From NCBI RefSeq assembly GCF_001653235.2, contig NC_035790.1, positions 558,001-622,000 of the forward strand: 64,000 nt of DNA. Reading direction: 5' to 3'. Of this stretch, positions 34,142-46,907 are shown in pieces (the first letter of the stretch is position 1; every line of letters starts with the position of its first letter). The notes beneath the pieces are model-generated. The model saw only the letters and a program-made list of their open reading frames with translations, had not been told where the DNA came from and did not search any database. Origin of the DNA: Pochonia chlamydosporia 170. Taxonomy: Eukaryota; Ascomycota; Sordariomycetes; Hypocreales; Clavicipitaceae. A program made the translations under genes and the position numbers.

Positions 34142-35451
34142 ATGGATCACACTCAAGCCTTCAGATCCGCCATCAGCGACGGCACTATCCCGTCGGCAGT
34201 GCTCCTAGCCAAACGTCGTGATAGTAAGCAGCCTATGCATCGCTTTGCAAATTCTTGCTAACAAAAGAAGATTCCGATGTGTTGTCCACCTACATGGGGC
34301 CAAAATCGGTAGCATCCTGTGAACCGGACCCAATCGACAGCAACACCATCTTTACCTTGGCTTCTGTCACAAAGCTTCCCACTACTATTGCTGCCCTCCA
34401 GCAAGTTGAGCAAGGTCGCATCCAGTTGGATGACGATGTTACTGAGCTGCTGCCAGTTCTGCGCCAGCAAAAGATACTCTCTGGTTTTGATGACACAGGA
34501 AAGCCAATTTTGAAGGACCGTAATGGTCCTATCACCCTCCGTCATCTTCTTACACACGCGTCAGGCATCGGATACAGCTTCTTGAGCTCAGCTGAGAAGT
34601 TGCAAAAGTACAATAACCATACCGGCAGGGCACCAGGTCAGGGTTCCACAGTCGGAACTCGCTTCGACCTTCCTCTGCTCTATGAGCCCGGGGAAGGTTG
34701 GGCATACGGTGCCGGCATCGATTGGGCGGGGCGAGTAGTCGAGCAGCTCAGCGGACTCTCTCTTGAAGAGTACTTCAATGAACACATCTGGAAACCGCTC
34801 GGAGCATCGTCTACGTTTACCTTTTTCCCTGGCAAAGACAAGTCAGCCAAGCAGCATTTGGCCACCCTAGCCTCCAGGACAGCAGAATCACAGCAGCTTA
34901 AGGCGGTACCTGAAGGATTTGACCTTAACAGGGGTTTGCGAGAGTGCTTTGGCGGGCAAGGCGGATACGGAAGAGCCGAAGATGTTTTAAAGCTTCTGCA
35001 TTCGCTTCTTGCCAACGATGGCCGAGTGCTGCAGCCCAAGACGGTGGACATGATGTTCCAGGGACAGCTGTCGCAGCCTAGCAAAACAGCACTGAAGCAA
35101 TCGCTTGAGGGACCAGCATGGGCCGTGGGCGACTATTACGCTGATGAAGAATATAATTGGGGGCTCGGCGGCATATTGATCGAAAAGCCAAGTTCCGCTG
35201 CTCCGTACACAAGGGGTGTCAACACGCTGATTTGGAGCGGCGCGCCAAACATATTCTGGGTACGTTCCTTCAATGTGAGAGAGAAGTTAACAGCCGAATT
35301 TTTCTGACGCGTTTTGCAGTTTATTGACCGAAGCAATGAGCTTTGTGGACTGTTTGTCACACAGCTGCTCCCATCGGCTGACCCTGGTGCAACGAATGTT
35401 ATCAGAGAATTTCAAAAGGTCGCCTATCATTTGAATAAGTCACGGGAGTGA
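34142..35451 (+). CDS. Serine beta-lactamase/transesterase-like protein (class C, LovD/AmpC fold), three exons
   Basis: Three exons give 401 aa: ATG 34142, short intron 34224-34267 (44 nt), intron 35260-35319, stop 35449-35451. The first junction restores AKRRDKDSDVLS and the second NIFWFIDRSNELCGLF. The class C nucleophile motif SxxK is SVTK in FTLASVTKLPTTIAA, and the second motif YxN-like is in WAYGAGIDWAG. HLLTHASGIGYSF and GGQGGYG are family blocks. In this family the Ser forms an acyl-enzyme. Fungal members act as esterases, transesterases or acyltransferases in polyketide tailoring, or hydrolyse lactones or lactams. No signal peptide, so probably cytosolic. A Dabb-domain gene follows 0.6 kb downstream on the same strand. 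Confidence 0.88.
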
Positions 35452-36079
35452 TATGCGTCGATTTGGTGTCCATGCCTTGAATCATATACTTCGTAATTTG
35501 CGTCTCATCCCCTGGATTGTGCAATAATGTTTGGTGTATGTGCTATATGCAAGGTTGCTGGCCCCCCGAAGCAGGAATACACCACGAGCTGTTAGAGATC
35601 AAATAACTTTCCCATGTCCAGCTCTCCGCATTATAACACTTAAATTGTTTGCGGGTGGAATTTTCCAATAACGGATGTGATGATCGGTGACTGGAGCTCA
35701 GTGTCGTCTGACGCCACTTGTTGGTATTGTCATCCTAGAAATCATCGGATCGCAGGATAGTACTGTTGAGAGAGACATTATATGGATGCTGGTTCAGAAT
35801 CATCATGCAGGAAAAGTAAATCGGTTCAACGTCAGGCTGCAATGCATACATGAGCAATGCCGGTCAATTCAAGGTAACATTGAACATTTCCATGCACCAC
35901 AGCCAAGTTGTTTTGTGCCCCGCGCCGATTGCGGCGGGGTCAACAGCTCAATCTTGCTTCACTTCATTGTTCCTTCCTGAACAAAGCACATAAACTCTCG
36001 CCTCTGATCGTCCATCAAACTATCGAATTCAACTTGCACATCTCCATCCAATCGTCAGCGTAAGCAAAAGTCGTCCAAA
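35452..36079. other. Intergenic region upstream of the Dabb gene
   Basis: 628 bp with the 3' end of the beta-lactamase-like gene and the promoter/leader of the Dabb gene. A CT/CA-rich leader precedes the ATG at 36080. No gene supported. Confidence 0.4.
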
Positions 36080-36542
36080 ATGGCTGTCGATCACGTCGTC
36101 ATTTTCCAATTCAAGCCCGAAGCCAGCGCACAGGCCGTCAAGCAGGTAACATCAATTCCTTCTAGCCAAGGACCCATCACCGCATCCGCTAATTCCAGGT
36201 TGCTAGTGCTGCGATGAGATGCTCGGCTTGAAGGAGCAGTGTCTCTTGGCATCAACAGGCAAACCGTACATTGTACGATCAAAAGGCGGCAAAGACGTGT
36301 CCATTGAGGGTCTGCAGGTATGTATTGACGAAGCGAGCTTGTGTTTGAGACGGCTGCTGACAGCGAGATAGAATGGCTTCACCCATATCTTTGTTGTGGA
36401 GTTCGACTCTGTTGCCGATAGAGACTTTTACGTCAAGGAAGACAAGGCCCATCACGCGTTCGTTGGCAAGTGGATTACTTCTGCCGATTCTATTGTTTCC
36501 AAGGCATTGGTTATGGACTTTGCGCCGGGGTCGTTTGAATGA
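36080..36542 (+). CDS. Stress-responsive A/B barrel (Dabb) protein, three exons
   Basis: Predicted 115-aa cytosolic protein. Introns 36146-36206 and 36318-36371 are both phase 0, and the splice gives AVKQ-CCDEMLGLKEQ and IEGLQ-NGFTHIFVVEF. It has the ferredoxin-like Dabb pattern: a starting strand DHVVIFQFKPEAS, helix, LASTGKPYIVRSKGGKDVSIEGLQNG, FVVEFDSVADRDFYVKEDKAHHAFV, and a closing VMDFAPG strand. Dabb proteins form dimers with a small ligand pocket and include stress proteins and polyketide cyclases. Function here is unknown. The acceptor of intron 1 is chosen because the alternative AG (36199) brings an early stop. Confidence 0.85.
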
Positions 36543-37503
36543 CCGTGGTCAACATCGTGTAGCCGAGGCCTACGAGCTGTAGCGGCATCAGCCCAAACAA
36601 GAATTAGCTAAGAGAATTCAGTAAACATCGTGTGTATGGGTTATATACCCGTTGTTGAGCATTGGAGCCACTTCCTCGCCCCTAGGCAAAACGATACCAA
36701 ACACAATCACCGTGTGCGGAATACCATATTCTTTCCAAGCGCACCGCTTGTTCACCAAATGGTCGGCGTGACGTTATACCCACAATCAGTATCAGTCTTA
36801 ACTACATGCACCAGTTCGTATCATCCAAAAGCTGTTGTTCTTTCCACAAATAAAGCATGCCCCTATCGTACACCAAATCCATCTCGCATCCCCAGAGTGA
36901 CATCAACCATCCAAGCCCGGCAACGGCTCAGGCTGAGCGAGGAAGCTTTCCAGGCAGGCTCGCTAGTTGTGCCGCATATGCTGCCAAAGAAGCCTTGATC
37001 TGATGTCTACCGTAATATCCACCAATTAAAAAGGCCCAACCAGCAGATTTACAAGCCGTTTGACACGGTTATGCATCATATGAAGAGCAAACTCGGCTTG
37101 ATCATGCGATGTTTGAGATAAAAGCAGACTCCTCCAGTCCACACATCTTGAGTGAATCCTCAATATCGCACTACCCCACAGTCATTATGTTCATCAAGCA
37201 AGTACTGCACTTTATCTCTTAGTCGCAAATGCCTCCGACTCTGCGTGGCGTCTACGAGGCGTAAGTGGAATGAATACACACAACTTGTGGCACAACGAAC
37301 CGGATAGAACACTCAATGGGTTTCAGATCTGCAAGGCGAATTTTGCCTTGAACAGAGATGGTACTGCGTTTGGGACACGTTTGACGTGTATCGTAATATA
37401 TACTTCCGTTATAGATACATTTGCTGGTGATGAAGCCGTGCATTGTACTTGTATCTCTCCCGCGAGCAAATATTCAACGCCATTGCCATTTCCCCAATGA
37501 CCT
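36543..37503. other. Intergenic region between convergent genes
   Basis: 961 bp between the stop codon of the Dabb gene and that of the SAT4 gene (minus strand). This is a tail-to-tail region. No motif or supported ORF. Confidence 0.4.
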
Positions 37504-38934
37504 TCAAGAATCATGCCTAGAAAAGCTCAAATTTACTTCATATTGTACCAAGATCGCCCGATCCGTGCTTCGTATCGAACTCGACGGCCCCAAAGTATTT
37601 TTTGCTTTCCCCGTACTCGCAATGACTGTGTCAGAACCTTCCCCCTGTCCGTATATCCGTCCCAGATCTGCTGCTGTTGGAGCACTGTTGCTCTCGGTCA
37701 TCGTAGCAAGATTGTATGTCGACTCCCCGTCCGTGTTGTGTTCATTCGAGCGATGGGTATGACCAAGCTTAACGGAGCTGCGAGACGGCACGCTGACACC
37801 CTTTCCAGAGGAGAAATTGTGTCCCCACCAACCGCCAAAGGCGTGGACTACCGGTCTCATGACAGGGAGACAACAGGCTATTACGCTGAGGTGAATCTCT
37901 ACTGCGGACCAAATCACGGCTGGCGTGCAATTCCACATCGTATCGGCGGCGTATGAGTCGTATCTCGATGAAGTGATGAGCATCATGATAGAAGCAACAA
38001 CAACCCTGCAAGGCGTGTGTCAGATGAACAATTTAGAATAGTGTAAAGTCAGTTGTGGAACGTACGCGATACCAAACATGAACATGGCTGCAATAGCCGT
38101 CTTCTGCGGCCATGGCAGAAACAATCTACTAATTTGCGCTACGGTAACCATTAGGGGCCTTGGACTGAGAAGCAGTGGCGCATCATCATCACTTACTAGC
38201 AGGCAACGCCATCAGGGCGATGTCAACGAGGAGATGTGCCAAGACGGACCAGAGAAAGAACTTGGCCGGATCAACCGTACATTTTCCCTCGATAGACTTG
38301 TCCCAAAAGTAATGTGGCGGGAAACATTGGAAAACGGCAACAAACAACTAATACGCAGCATGTCAGCACCACTTCGGGCTGTTGTCGTGCCTTTTGGTCA
38401 TACCCGCACTATCAACCACACACTCGCACAACCAGTCAGAATGAATATTGATATTCTCGCGCTTGTGATGGATTTGAAAAGTCGCCAGTATAAAGCTAAT
38501 AGGGATAGCTGCGCAGCCCCGATGGCCACGGTATAGGTATGTTCTTCGATTTCTTGTACCATTGCTTGGTAGTATCGTGCTTCACCAACTGAAACGGGCA
38601 GGTCATCGAGGTGTAGGCCGAGACCTTTTGTTAATACTGCAACATTGTACATTAGCTTTCGTCCCTCTTACATGGTTGATGGTCATTAGCATACAGAAGA
38701 AAGCAGATATGTCGTATGCCACTGCCGACGCCTAACACCAGATTAGACAAGATTCCCATTTCTATGAAGAGCAGTTGACAGCCTCACCAGCGCCAGCACG
38801 GCTAAGTGGTCATCCCACCACAGTAGCACGCGTTTCAGTTTCCTGGCATAGAACCGCAAGCCGAGCAGCAAGGACGCCGGGATGAAAGTCGTGAGAATAG
38901 AAACGTAGACGCCATATTGTATTGATTCGGTCAT
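37504..38934 (-). CDS. SAT4-type rhodopsin-like integral membrane protein, six exons
   Basis: Predicted 380 aa. Minus-strand exons: 38934-38788, 38731-38695 (37 nt), 38636-38404, 38347-38197, 38138-38066 and 38005-37504. All five introns (56-60 nt) restore phase. The chain has SAT4 family marks: WWDDHLAVLALA in TM2, LTKGLGLHLDDLP, AALSLLALYWRLF-like TM3, LFAVFQCFPPHYFWDKSIEGKC, LVDIALMALP and WNCTPAVIWSAVEIHLSVIACCLP in the last TM. Seven TM helices are followed by a polar cytosolic C-tail (~100 aa). These fungal 7-TM proteins are common near secondary-metabolism genes and also resemble GPCR-like effectors; function is mostly unknown. A second SAT4 domain occurs in the fusion gene at 53464. 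Confidence 0.87.
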
Positions 38935-41461
38935 TGTTGCTGCGATCGTACACACTGTGGCATTCGCATGTGTCGAATTCGGGTCAGAGTTCGCAATTCC
39001 TCTTTAGATTGGATCCAGGATACTCATTTTAGACAGGCAACCTTATCGTCGAATCGTGACAATCTTCGTTTGCGTTGACTACAATGAGCATTAAAGGTAT
39101 AAAGGAACAAAAGGGGACACCTTTATGAGGGATTCATTCACTCCATATACATATACCAGTCTTGTCATTGTTCTTTACGAACAAGAGCCGGGCTGACTAG
39201 CTAGTTCGACCACCTCGAAATGCCGATGTCAGGCAGCACAGCAGCCAAGTACAGTTCACTACGGGACAATGGTGCGCTGGCTTCTGGATTGTCACGCTCT
39301 AGCAAGGATACCTTGACCTCGCCTCGGTGCCCTTTGGATGCAGTTAACTCGAACACCCTTTTCTTACGAAACCAGGAACCGTGTCATTGATGCGACTTTG
39401 TGAACCCACCAGCAATCATGCTGGTCAACCAAAACGGGGACTTGAACCACGAAGCCATAGTGTAGCGTTCCATGCAATGACCCAGACCGGGCTAGACAAA
39501 TTAGAATGCTTCTAGTAGGTCATGTTCATGACAATTTCCTAGGAAATTCATGGATTAGGATGCATACACCATGTTGCCTGGTGTACCTCATTCCAAGTAA
39601 GGCTGGCACAGCTACGGCCAAGCTATCTCAGCTTCAGGGTTCATGCCGGTACGGAGCGAGCAGCCAGGGAGGGATGTTCCTCGCGAGCCGTCCTTGCATC
39701 ATGGCAGAAAAGAAGGTTGGAAGAAAAGAACGGGAGAGAGTCAAGTACTTTCCATGGTACCGATTCATGCTGTGGTGTTTCATTGCCCGTGCATCGACTG
39801 CTAGCTGAAATAAGCTGGCTGATTTCGGGCGACGTGATTATCTGCTAATTTGCAACTCCGTGGCCTTGTTTTGCAGCACCAGTATGCCTGCCTCATCCGC
39901 ATCCTCATCTGTCAAATGCGGTTGATGCAGTCATCATGCGGCATGTCAGCGTGACGGACGTATGCCGAGGTGGTCATCTTTCAATGGATATTTTCTGAGC
40001 GCCAAATGCACAGAACGATGTTTCCTTGCCATAAGGTTGAGCTGCTACTCGAAAACGCGTCGATTACGCCGGGCGATGATGCAGGAAGTGATACGTGAAA
40101 TACATTCTGTTGTGTTGCGGATGTGAGTTGCAATAGACCACACCCTCCATGAATCACCCAATGCAATAGCCCCGGTCAGTGGCGTTGAAGCGGCCCCCAA
40201 ATCGACATGGCACTTCCGTGGAGAGGATTCCCTTCCTGGTATTGGAACCTGGTTCAACAGCTGATTGCCATCATCCGGCCAGGAAGATGTCCATTTTCAG
40301 CGGCACTCAGCGCTGCATTTTGCGCTGGGAAGCAGATTTTCGTTGTTACGTGGGGTGAACTTGAGCAAGGCCAGTTCGGGTGGCTTCATTGTTGCTTGAG
40401 AGGCGGGAAGTCCTTAGTTCCACCAGAAGGGTACGCAACAGGGAGTATATGAAGCCAAGTTTCGTTCACCTTCGGTTGTGGCTGAGGGCAGTGCCCGCCG
40501 GATCTGGAGAGTGTATCAGCAGGAAGCCAGTGACTGACAAGGGACGGTTCACCAATCTACTTCATCAAGTCCATGTAAGGAATATGCATGTTCATTTCGG
40601 TCATTGGCACTGAAATGTGTCCAGGGCGAAGTCTTCAATGTTCTTGTCAAGCTGCCCAGGTGCATGCAGACTAGGCATCGAAGAGTCAGCTCTTCATCAA
40701 TTTTTGGATAATGCATTTATCCGGAAAGAGCCACCATCCACGGCACCTGGTGGCACCTGCCCTGCCGGCAATGCGATGATCCCCACGCCACAATAATGGA
40801 AGGGCCAAAGGGGCTGGGGGTCTCTGGTGGCTGCTCCACGCCCCATCTCCATGTCTCTTTCGAAGCGAGTCAACCCCGGCATCCTTAGTGAAGCACCTTC
40901 TTCACTTCTGGTTGTAGCCGAGTATCCATGATGAACCACTAGCTCTCCAATCTAAGCCCAATGTACGGGATGAGCCATGAAGTCCAAGGTTCCCGCTGCT
41001 GGCTCCCTCGGAGACGGTTGGGAGTAGGAAATCATGGTCACATTGCAGATGAGGGGAACACAACAGAAATGCAACCAGGAACTGCTGCTGCAAGCTCCTC
41101 CGCGGCCAAATTCCTACGGATTTGAACCAACGGAAGCAATCTTACTGTCTCACAGCTGTTTTTCTTGCATAGACTACGCAAATCAAATCCGCTACCCGGC
41201 CGGCAGCCAACTGTTCACCTAAACAAGCTGTCGGTGTCCCGCAACCGGGTCTACACAGTCACATTCGTCCATCTGGAATCTTCTCATCACGCCGCCACAC
41301 CGTTCATCACCAGATCTGAATATCCATCCATCGAGTCAGCCGCTTGCCTGCTCACTGGGCTCAGGCGCATCCGCTTCCCTCTCCAACCTTCTGCTCTTGA
41401 GGTGGGCGTTGGGATTTGTAGCCATCGACTATCAAGAATACTCGTACACCTTAAGGGCATC
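38935..41461. other. 2.5-kb divergent intergenic region
   Basis: Lies between the start codons of the SAT4 gene (-) and the MFS gene (+). A TATA-like GGTATAAAGG lies at about 39094-39103. Frames such as 39506-39808 show no motif. No gene supported. Confidence 0.45.
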
Positions 41462-43518
41462 ATGGCCGCAGAATCGAACAGAGCTCCTGGTGGGGGGTCA
41501 GAAGATATAGACGACTCGCAGGTGCCGGGCACAATTCATCTAGTCGATTTGGATCACACTGCAGCGGCTCCGCATGCTGGTAGTCATAATGACATTATAC
41601 TCGTCCCAACACCCTCGTCAGACCCAAATGATCCTCTTAATTGGTCGCCAGCGCGAAAGCGTCTGCATCTTGTGTGCCTCATAGTGTGAGTGAGACGACC
41701 TGTTTTGAAACCATACCGAGGAGCTGGGATCGCTCAATACCGGCCCCGAGAATTCACGAAATCGTTGGTCCGAGAGTGAGGCTGACAATGCAATGCGTTT
41801 GACTCTGTATTAGATTTGTCTTCTTCAACGGCATGGCCTTGTCGGTAGTGTACTCCGTTTTGGTTCCTTTATCACCTGCATTAAATGTTACAGGTACGAG
41901 ACAGCGCCACGTCCCATGTCCATTCATCAACTGTTTTGATGTACTTTTTCCCGTCGCTGACGAGTCCTTGCAACCACAGTCAGTGACCTCAATGCTGGTA
42001 CGGGTTACATGTTCTTGCTGTTGGGATGGGGGCTTCTCTTTTGGCAGCCATTTGCGTTACAATATGGAAAGCGTCTCACCTACCTCTTATCAATGCTTGG
42101 CATCGTGGTACGTATACAGTTGTTCTTTCGTTGGCACCGTTTGTCCTAACCCACCTTCGATACTGACTGTCAACCTCACATAGGCTGTCTCCGTCTGGAG
42201 CCCGTATGCCAGTGGCAATGGGCAATGGGTTGCACGCAACCTTGTTACTGGATTCGTAGCCGCACCTATCGAGGCTCTACCAGAAACATCCATCACAGAC
42301 ATTTACTTCACCCATGAGCGCGGCACATACATCGGGTGGTACGCGTGGGTTTTGGCTTCATCCAATTACTTCGCTCCCGTCATCTGTGGTTTTATCAATG
42401 ACGGTATGGGATATAAATGGCCATTTTTCTTCATGGCCATTTTTGGTGGTGCTGCTTTCATATTTTTGTTTCTATTCATGGAAGAGACGAACTATGATCG
42501 TTCAGTAGTAAACACCACTGATGTGATACCTCCAGTCAACAGGCTGACGGCGGATCCAAGCACAGAAGGCGAAGCAGAAAAGTCCGTGACAGATGGTGGA
42601 AGCGGCTCGGGTTTTGTCCCTTCCACAGCGCATAGCAAGCCAAAAACATTTCTGCAAAAGCTATCGCTGGTGGATAACCCGCGTCCGTTTCTCATGCACT
42701 GGCGAGCGTGGCAGTCTCTGAAACTCCTTACGTGGCCAAATATCTTTTTTGCTGGATTTTCGTATGGCACATATTTAATCTGGTTCAACATTTTGAATGC
42801 CACAGCTTCTATCATCCTCGGAGGCGCGCCATATAACTTCAAGCCAAGTATTGTCGGGTTGTGTTACATAGCTTGTCTGATAGGTGTTATCCTTGGGTGA
42901 GTAGAGCCTCCCTTCACCATTTCTGAATACCGGCTAAGACGTCAAGCGCAGCTCCGCATATAGCGGTATCGCCTCCGACTGGGTTGTTCTCAAACTTGCC
43001 CGCCGCAATTGTGGCATTTTCGAGCCGGAGCAACGACTTTGGCTGTTCTCCGGCATGACAATTGCTGCCCCGTTCTCCCTCCTTCTGTGGGGAGTAGGTG
43101 TAAGTCTCGCTTCTCAATCACTTCGACCATCATGTTTGGCATCTAATGGACACAGGCTGCTCACCAAGTCCACTGGTTTGGTCTGCTCTTCGCAATGGTT
43201 ATCCTTGCAGCGACCAGTGCTGCCGGTGTTACCCTTTCGGTCGCCTATCTCGTGGATTCGTTCCCAGAAATTTCCGGCGATGGTCTGACTACAATCATCA
43301 TCATTCGGAACACCATGAGCTTTGCAATTGGGTATGGAATTACTCCGTGGTTAGATGGATTGGGTTTGCAGAACTGCTTTATTAGCGTGGCGTTTGTGGC
43401 GCTTGCCATTTGTTCTGTATTCCTCCCCATGATCTGGTTTGGAAAGAGATTCAGGAGAATGAAGAGGGACAGCTATTGGCGCGAGGTGCAGACTCGAAAG
43501 AGTATGAAGGTGCACTGA
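41462..43518 (+). CDS. MFS transporter, DHA1-like, six exons
   Basis: Predicted 551 aa from exons 41462-41685, 41814-41893, 41980-42107, 42184-42896, 42952-43099 and 43156-43518. The first intron is 128 nt, the others 55-86 nt. The splices restore [58 protein letters not shown] and [14 protein letters not shown]. The N-terminal signature [14 protein letters not shown], then [29 protein letters not shown], is typical of fungal DHA1-like efflux/uptake MFS carriers with a long central loop (~residues 230-330, [14 protein letters not shown]). Plasma-membrane transport of drugs, polyamines or metabolites is possible; the substrate is unknown. Neighbours are the SAT4 gene and an orphan, so no pathway is indicated. 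Confidence 0.88.
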
Positions 43519-43772
43519 ATTTGAGGGCATTTCATACCAACGGATGCTATGGGAGCTCCAGGAGAAGTCATTCACCCCATTACACAATCTTGGACAACAC
43601 ATCGGATACTACACCATAAAATAAATTTTGCCGAGTAGTCAAATATTTATCGTAAATTGCTGCCCTTCGCAGGGAATTGGTAAACAACGCTCAGTGCTCT
43701 TAAATGTAAATAACAACCCATAATTCATAATGTACATGATGAATCCCTTTTCCCCAAAACCCATGTCAGACT

Positions 43773-44399
43773 TCACTGTGAGTAGCTGGGTGGCCCAGAC
43801 ACCTCGACCGCGTAACAGCTCGCTTTCAGATAACACAAGACTTCGAAAACAGCTTTGCACACTTCCAATGCCCTCTTCTTCCAATCCGAATCTGACCACA
43901 AGTTCTTGAGCATATTATCCTGTATGACAGTCACAATGAACCTCACATGGTGATCGTCGGTAGTCCAATTCATCTTGTCGGGATGGTAGACAAGAAATTT
44001 CACACTCCGCCCATTGATAGCGCTCTTCGCAGCTTCCGCCGTCTTCGTTTTGTCAGGCTCCGGATGCGTACCGCGTATCTTGGCAACGCAGTCTCGCCAG
44101 AATTCAGCCCACGAGCCTTGAACAAGGTCACTGTTCAGCCATTCCTTGAACTTGGCGGGGTCTTTGAAGGGGAGAAGCTCGAGGATGAGGCGCTCGTGTT
44201 GAGCGTTGAGCATTGGCATTGGGGGAGGGGCAGACATATTTATCGAGTCTGTCATGGGATTTGGAGAGGGAACGCCCATGTTATGCGTCGTGGTTGGATC
44301 CAAGTCTGGTTCGCTGGTGTTATCGATGTTGGAATCTGGTTGAGATGTGTTTGCAGAAGTGGGCAGGCAGCGACACTTGAATGAATTGATCCACGACAT
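43773..44399 (-). CDS. Hypothetical protein with HPDK-motif helical domain
   Basis: Single-exon 208-aa ORF from ATG 44399. The N-terminal ~70 residues are polar and low-complexity (Asp/Ser/Thr/Pro-rich, with PPPMPM). The C-terminal ~135 residues are helical with repeated Trp (FKEWLNSDLVQGSWAEFWRDC, KMNWTTDDHHVRF, LWSDSDWKKRALEVCKAVFEVL) and contain VKFLVYHPDKMNW. The HPDK string recalls DnaJ J-domains, but the surrounding helices and spacing were not verified as a J-domain. The protein has no signal peptide. It is probably a conserved fungal hypothetical. The MFS gene ends convergently 254 bp away. Confidence 0.55.
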   Translation of the reverse strand: MSWINSFKCRCLPTSANTSQPDSNIDNTSEPDLDPTTTHNMGVPSPNPMTDSINMSAPPPMPMLNAQHERLILELLPFKDPAKFKEWLNSDLVQGSWAEFWRDCVAKIRGTHPEPDKTKTAEAAKSAINGRSVKFLVYHPDKMNWTTDDHHVRFIVTVIQDNMLKNLWSDSDWKKRALEVCKAVFEVLCYLKASCYAVEVSGPPSYSQ

Positions 44400-46907
44400 T
44401 GAAAATCGTCTACAAATCTACACTGTCTACATGAAGGTCGTTATTGTGATTTATGTAGTCTCACCTGGCTGCCTCTGAGACGGGATTGAAGCGGCTGAGG
44501 CTAGATAAACGACCAAAACTGACAAGCCATTGCAATTCGACGAATCAAAGGGCAGCAACTGCCCCAAAGTGACGCGTCGCCTCGCAATGCGTACGTCTGC
44601 ATTGGATATTTGCATGCAAGGCGCTTTTAGCCGGGCAACAGAGCTCTTAGTGGTGCGAAAATGCTGTTATCAGGATTTTGTATCCTTATGAGGGGGGTTT
44701 TATGAAGATAAAGGCATGGAGATTCGAGGTCGAAGGATGAACTATTTGGTTGCCTGGATGCTCCTCGGATTTGCCCCACTGCTGCCACTCTTCGACAATT
44801 GTGAGAAAATTGGGTTGCCTTCTGACCACCATAGACAAACATGCCAGTGGTGTTGGTGACAGGGCGGTTGTGAGAAAGTTTGGTAATGAATACGACAGCC
44901 GATGAATGCAATGATCAGCAACGAAGTTTAAGCTTGACAATACACCATTCTTGCTGTAGCCCCTGTTGGGAGAAGATGTGGGACCAGGCACTCATGGCCG
45001 TACAGTTTGGTGAAGTACCGAGAGACCAGTTGACTTTTCATCTTCACTGTTGTTTCTCGTTGTCCATCGCACCTGCCCTGTTTTGCGAATGAACGACCAG
45101 GGTCCCGCACTTTCTTCTCTCTACCCCCAAATATGCATTCTAGCTCCTCCATCTCAACGATTCTTACTTTCTCTTTCAACTTAATATGTACTCCGTACTA
45201 TACCCCATGGAGTTTCTTGCTCTAAAAACCCTCGGAAAACCCACATGCAATCACGCCATGCTCAGAGTAGCGATCTGGAACGCAGAGATATCCTCCCCGC
45301 GTCCTTCTCTCCGCGCCCATCTCCATTAATCTGTATCCGAATGTGATTTAAATTACGTACCAGATACATTAAGGGGCCTCACCACGAAGAAAACGCGGAG
45401 GCTCTTCTCCATGTGGAGATGCGATGTTGAGAAAACAGTTCGACGGACACATTTGCACGAATGCCGTCTTCACCTTAGTACACGAATCTCCACTCTTTGT
45501 CAGGTCCGGCGGGAATAGTCGAGTCCAAACGCATTGAAACCCGGCAGTCTTCACCTAGGTGTCCGGCGTGATCGGGAGGGCACGGAGGCAACGGAGGACA
45601 ATCCAAGCCACCCGTACGAACACCATGGACTTACTGCCAAAACAGGGCATCCTCGTACAGGGGCAAATCGACAGCTATCAAGATCCGGAAGCAAGTTCCA
45701 CGCCTCAAGCAATAATTCGTTGAGGTTTATCGGCGGGGATAAAAGGTCCGCTCTGTAGGCTACTTGTGGTGGACCAAATATCCGACCTCGGACGATGAAA
45801 ACGAGTCAGTCAAGTGTTTGGTATCTTGACAAGACTGTTGAAGCAACTTAATGAATTGCCACGGCATTTTGCTTTGGTGTTCACCGGAAACGATGGAAGG
45901 TGCTGAGAACTCGTTTATTGGTAACGCACCGAGATGGACATTGTTGGAAGCCGCCACAAGCTGGCTACTGGTGTATTTATCTGGCGTGAGACAGCCGGAG
46001 GATGGAGCCGAGAATGTGGATGAACGGGCTTCAAATTAATTGCTGCAGCCATCCGTTACAGGGGTTTACAGAGTCTACAGCGGCTAAGTGCCGATTTTGC
46101 CGGCTAATAGGCGTCTGCCTGATCTGCTGGCTTATAGTGGCTGCTTCTTTGTGGGTTACGGGTGAGAGGGAGCAACATTGAACTTGACAGTCATCTGTTT
46201 GACGGGTCAAGTTGACAGGCCATTAGTTCTCATCCACACCTCCAATCTCCTTGCCACTTTCGGCGTTCCCGCCAGACACTTCCAAGTGGCGCTGGGATGA
46301 TGGCAGATGGACGACAGAGGCAAGAGGTTCAGAACCATGACGCCCCAGATCATCCCCATTTTGCTCCAATTGCCATGTTGGTTTGCGCGCTCCGGACGAA
46401 TTGGTGGATGCGGCCCCAGAAACCCCCGTGCCAAGGCAGGGTCCGACTCTGCCGTTGACCGGGACGCCGTCACCCCCAGATTTGGCCATGCAGTCTGGTG
46501 CAGTCGCAAAGTCGTTGATATCAGACCCAGGCTAGCGTCTCAGCGTCATGAGGTATGAGGCATGAGGCATGTTTGGAAGCATGCTTATCACCACGCTTCT
46601 GTAAGTCCCATTTTACCCATTTTAGTGCTTTGTGATCTCCGCTTTAGTTATGTTCTGGCAATAAGTAAGAAGGATCCCTCGCTGCTTGGTTTTGCCACGC
46701 TGCTCACTGACTCTCCTTGCTGAGAGCACACGTTGAGCCGAGTATTCGCCTTGACTGTGGCATTCTCATTCTGCCATTCACTTGCTTGAAGCAATTTAAG
46801 CATCTCTTTGTATTCATCTCCTGATTTCACTGCTGCAACTGCGCGGGAAACTATCAATTCGAAAAGCAAAGAAAAATAGTTGCAGCCCGCAACTCCCTCA
46901 CAACGCC
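44400..46907. other. 2.5-kb intergenic region
   Basis: No supported gene. It includes a GTACTCCGTAC copy at about 45188-45198 (see repeats) and a short tandem near 46550-46571 (ATGAGGTATGAGGCATGAGGC). The part next to 46907 is the APC permease promoter. Confidence 0.45.

Noticed and set aside
27325..38934. A secondary-metabolism cluster
   Set aside because: Tailoring-like genes, a regulator and membrane proteins are present, but no PKS, NRPS, terpene synthase or DMATS core gene is visible within the window.
39420..39480. A tRNA B-box-like GGTTCAAGTCC on the minus strand
   Set aside because: No acceptor or anticodon arm pairing and no A-box; a chance match is likely.
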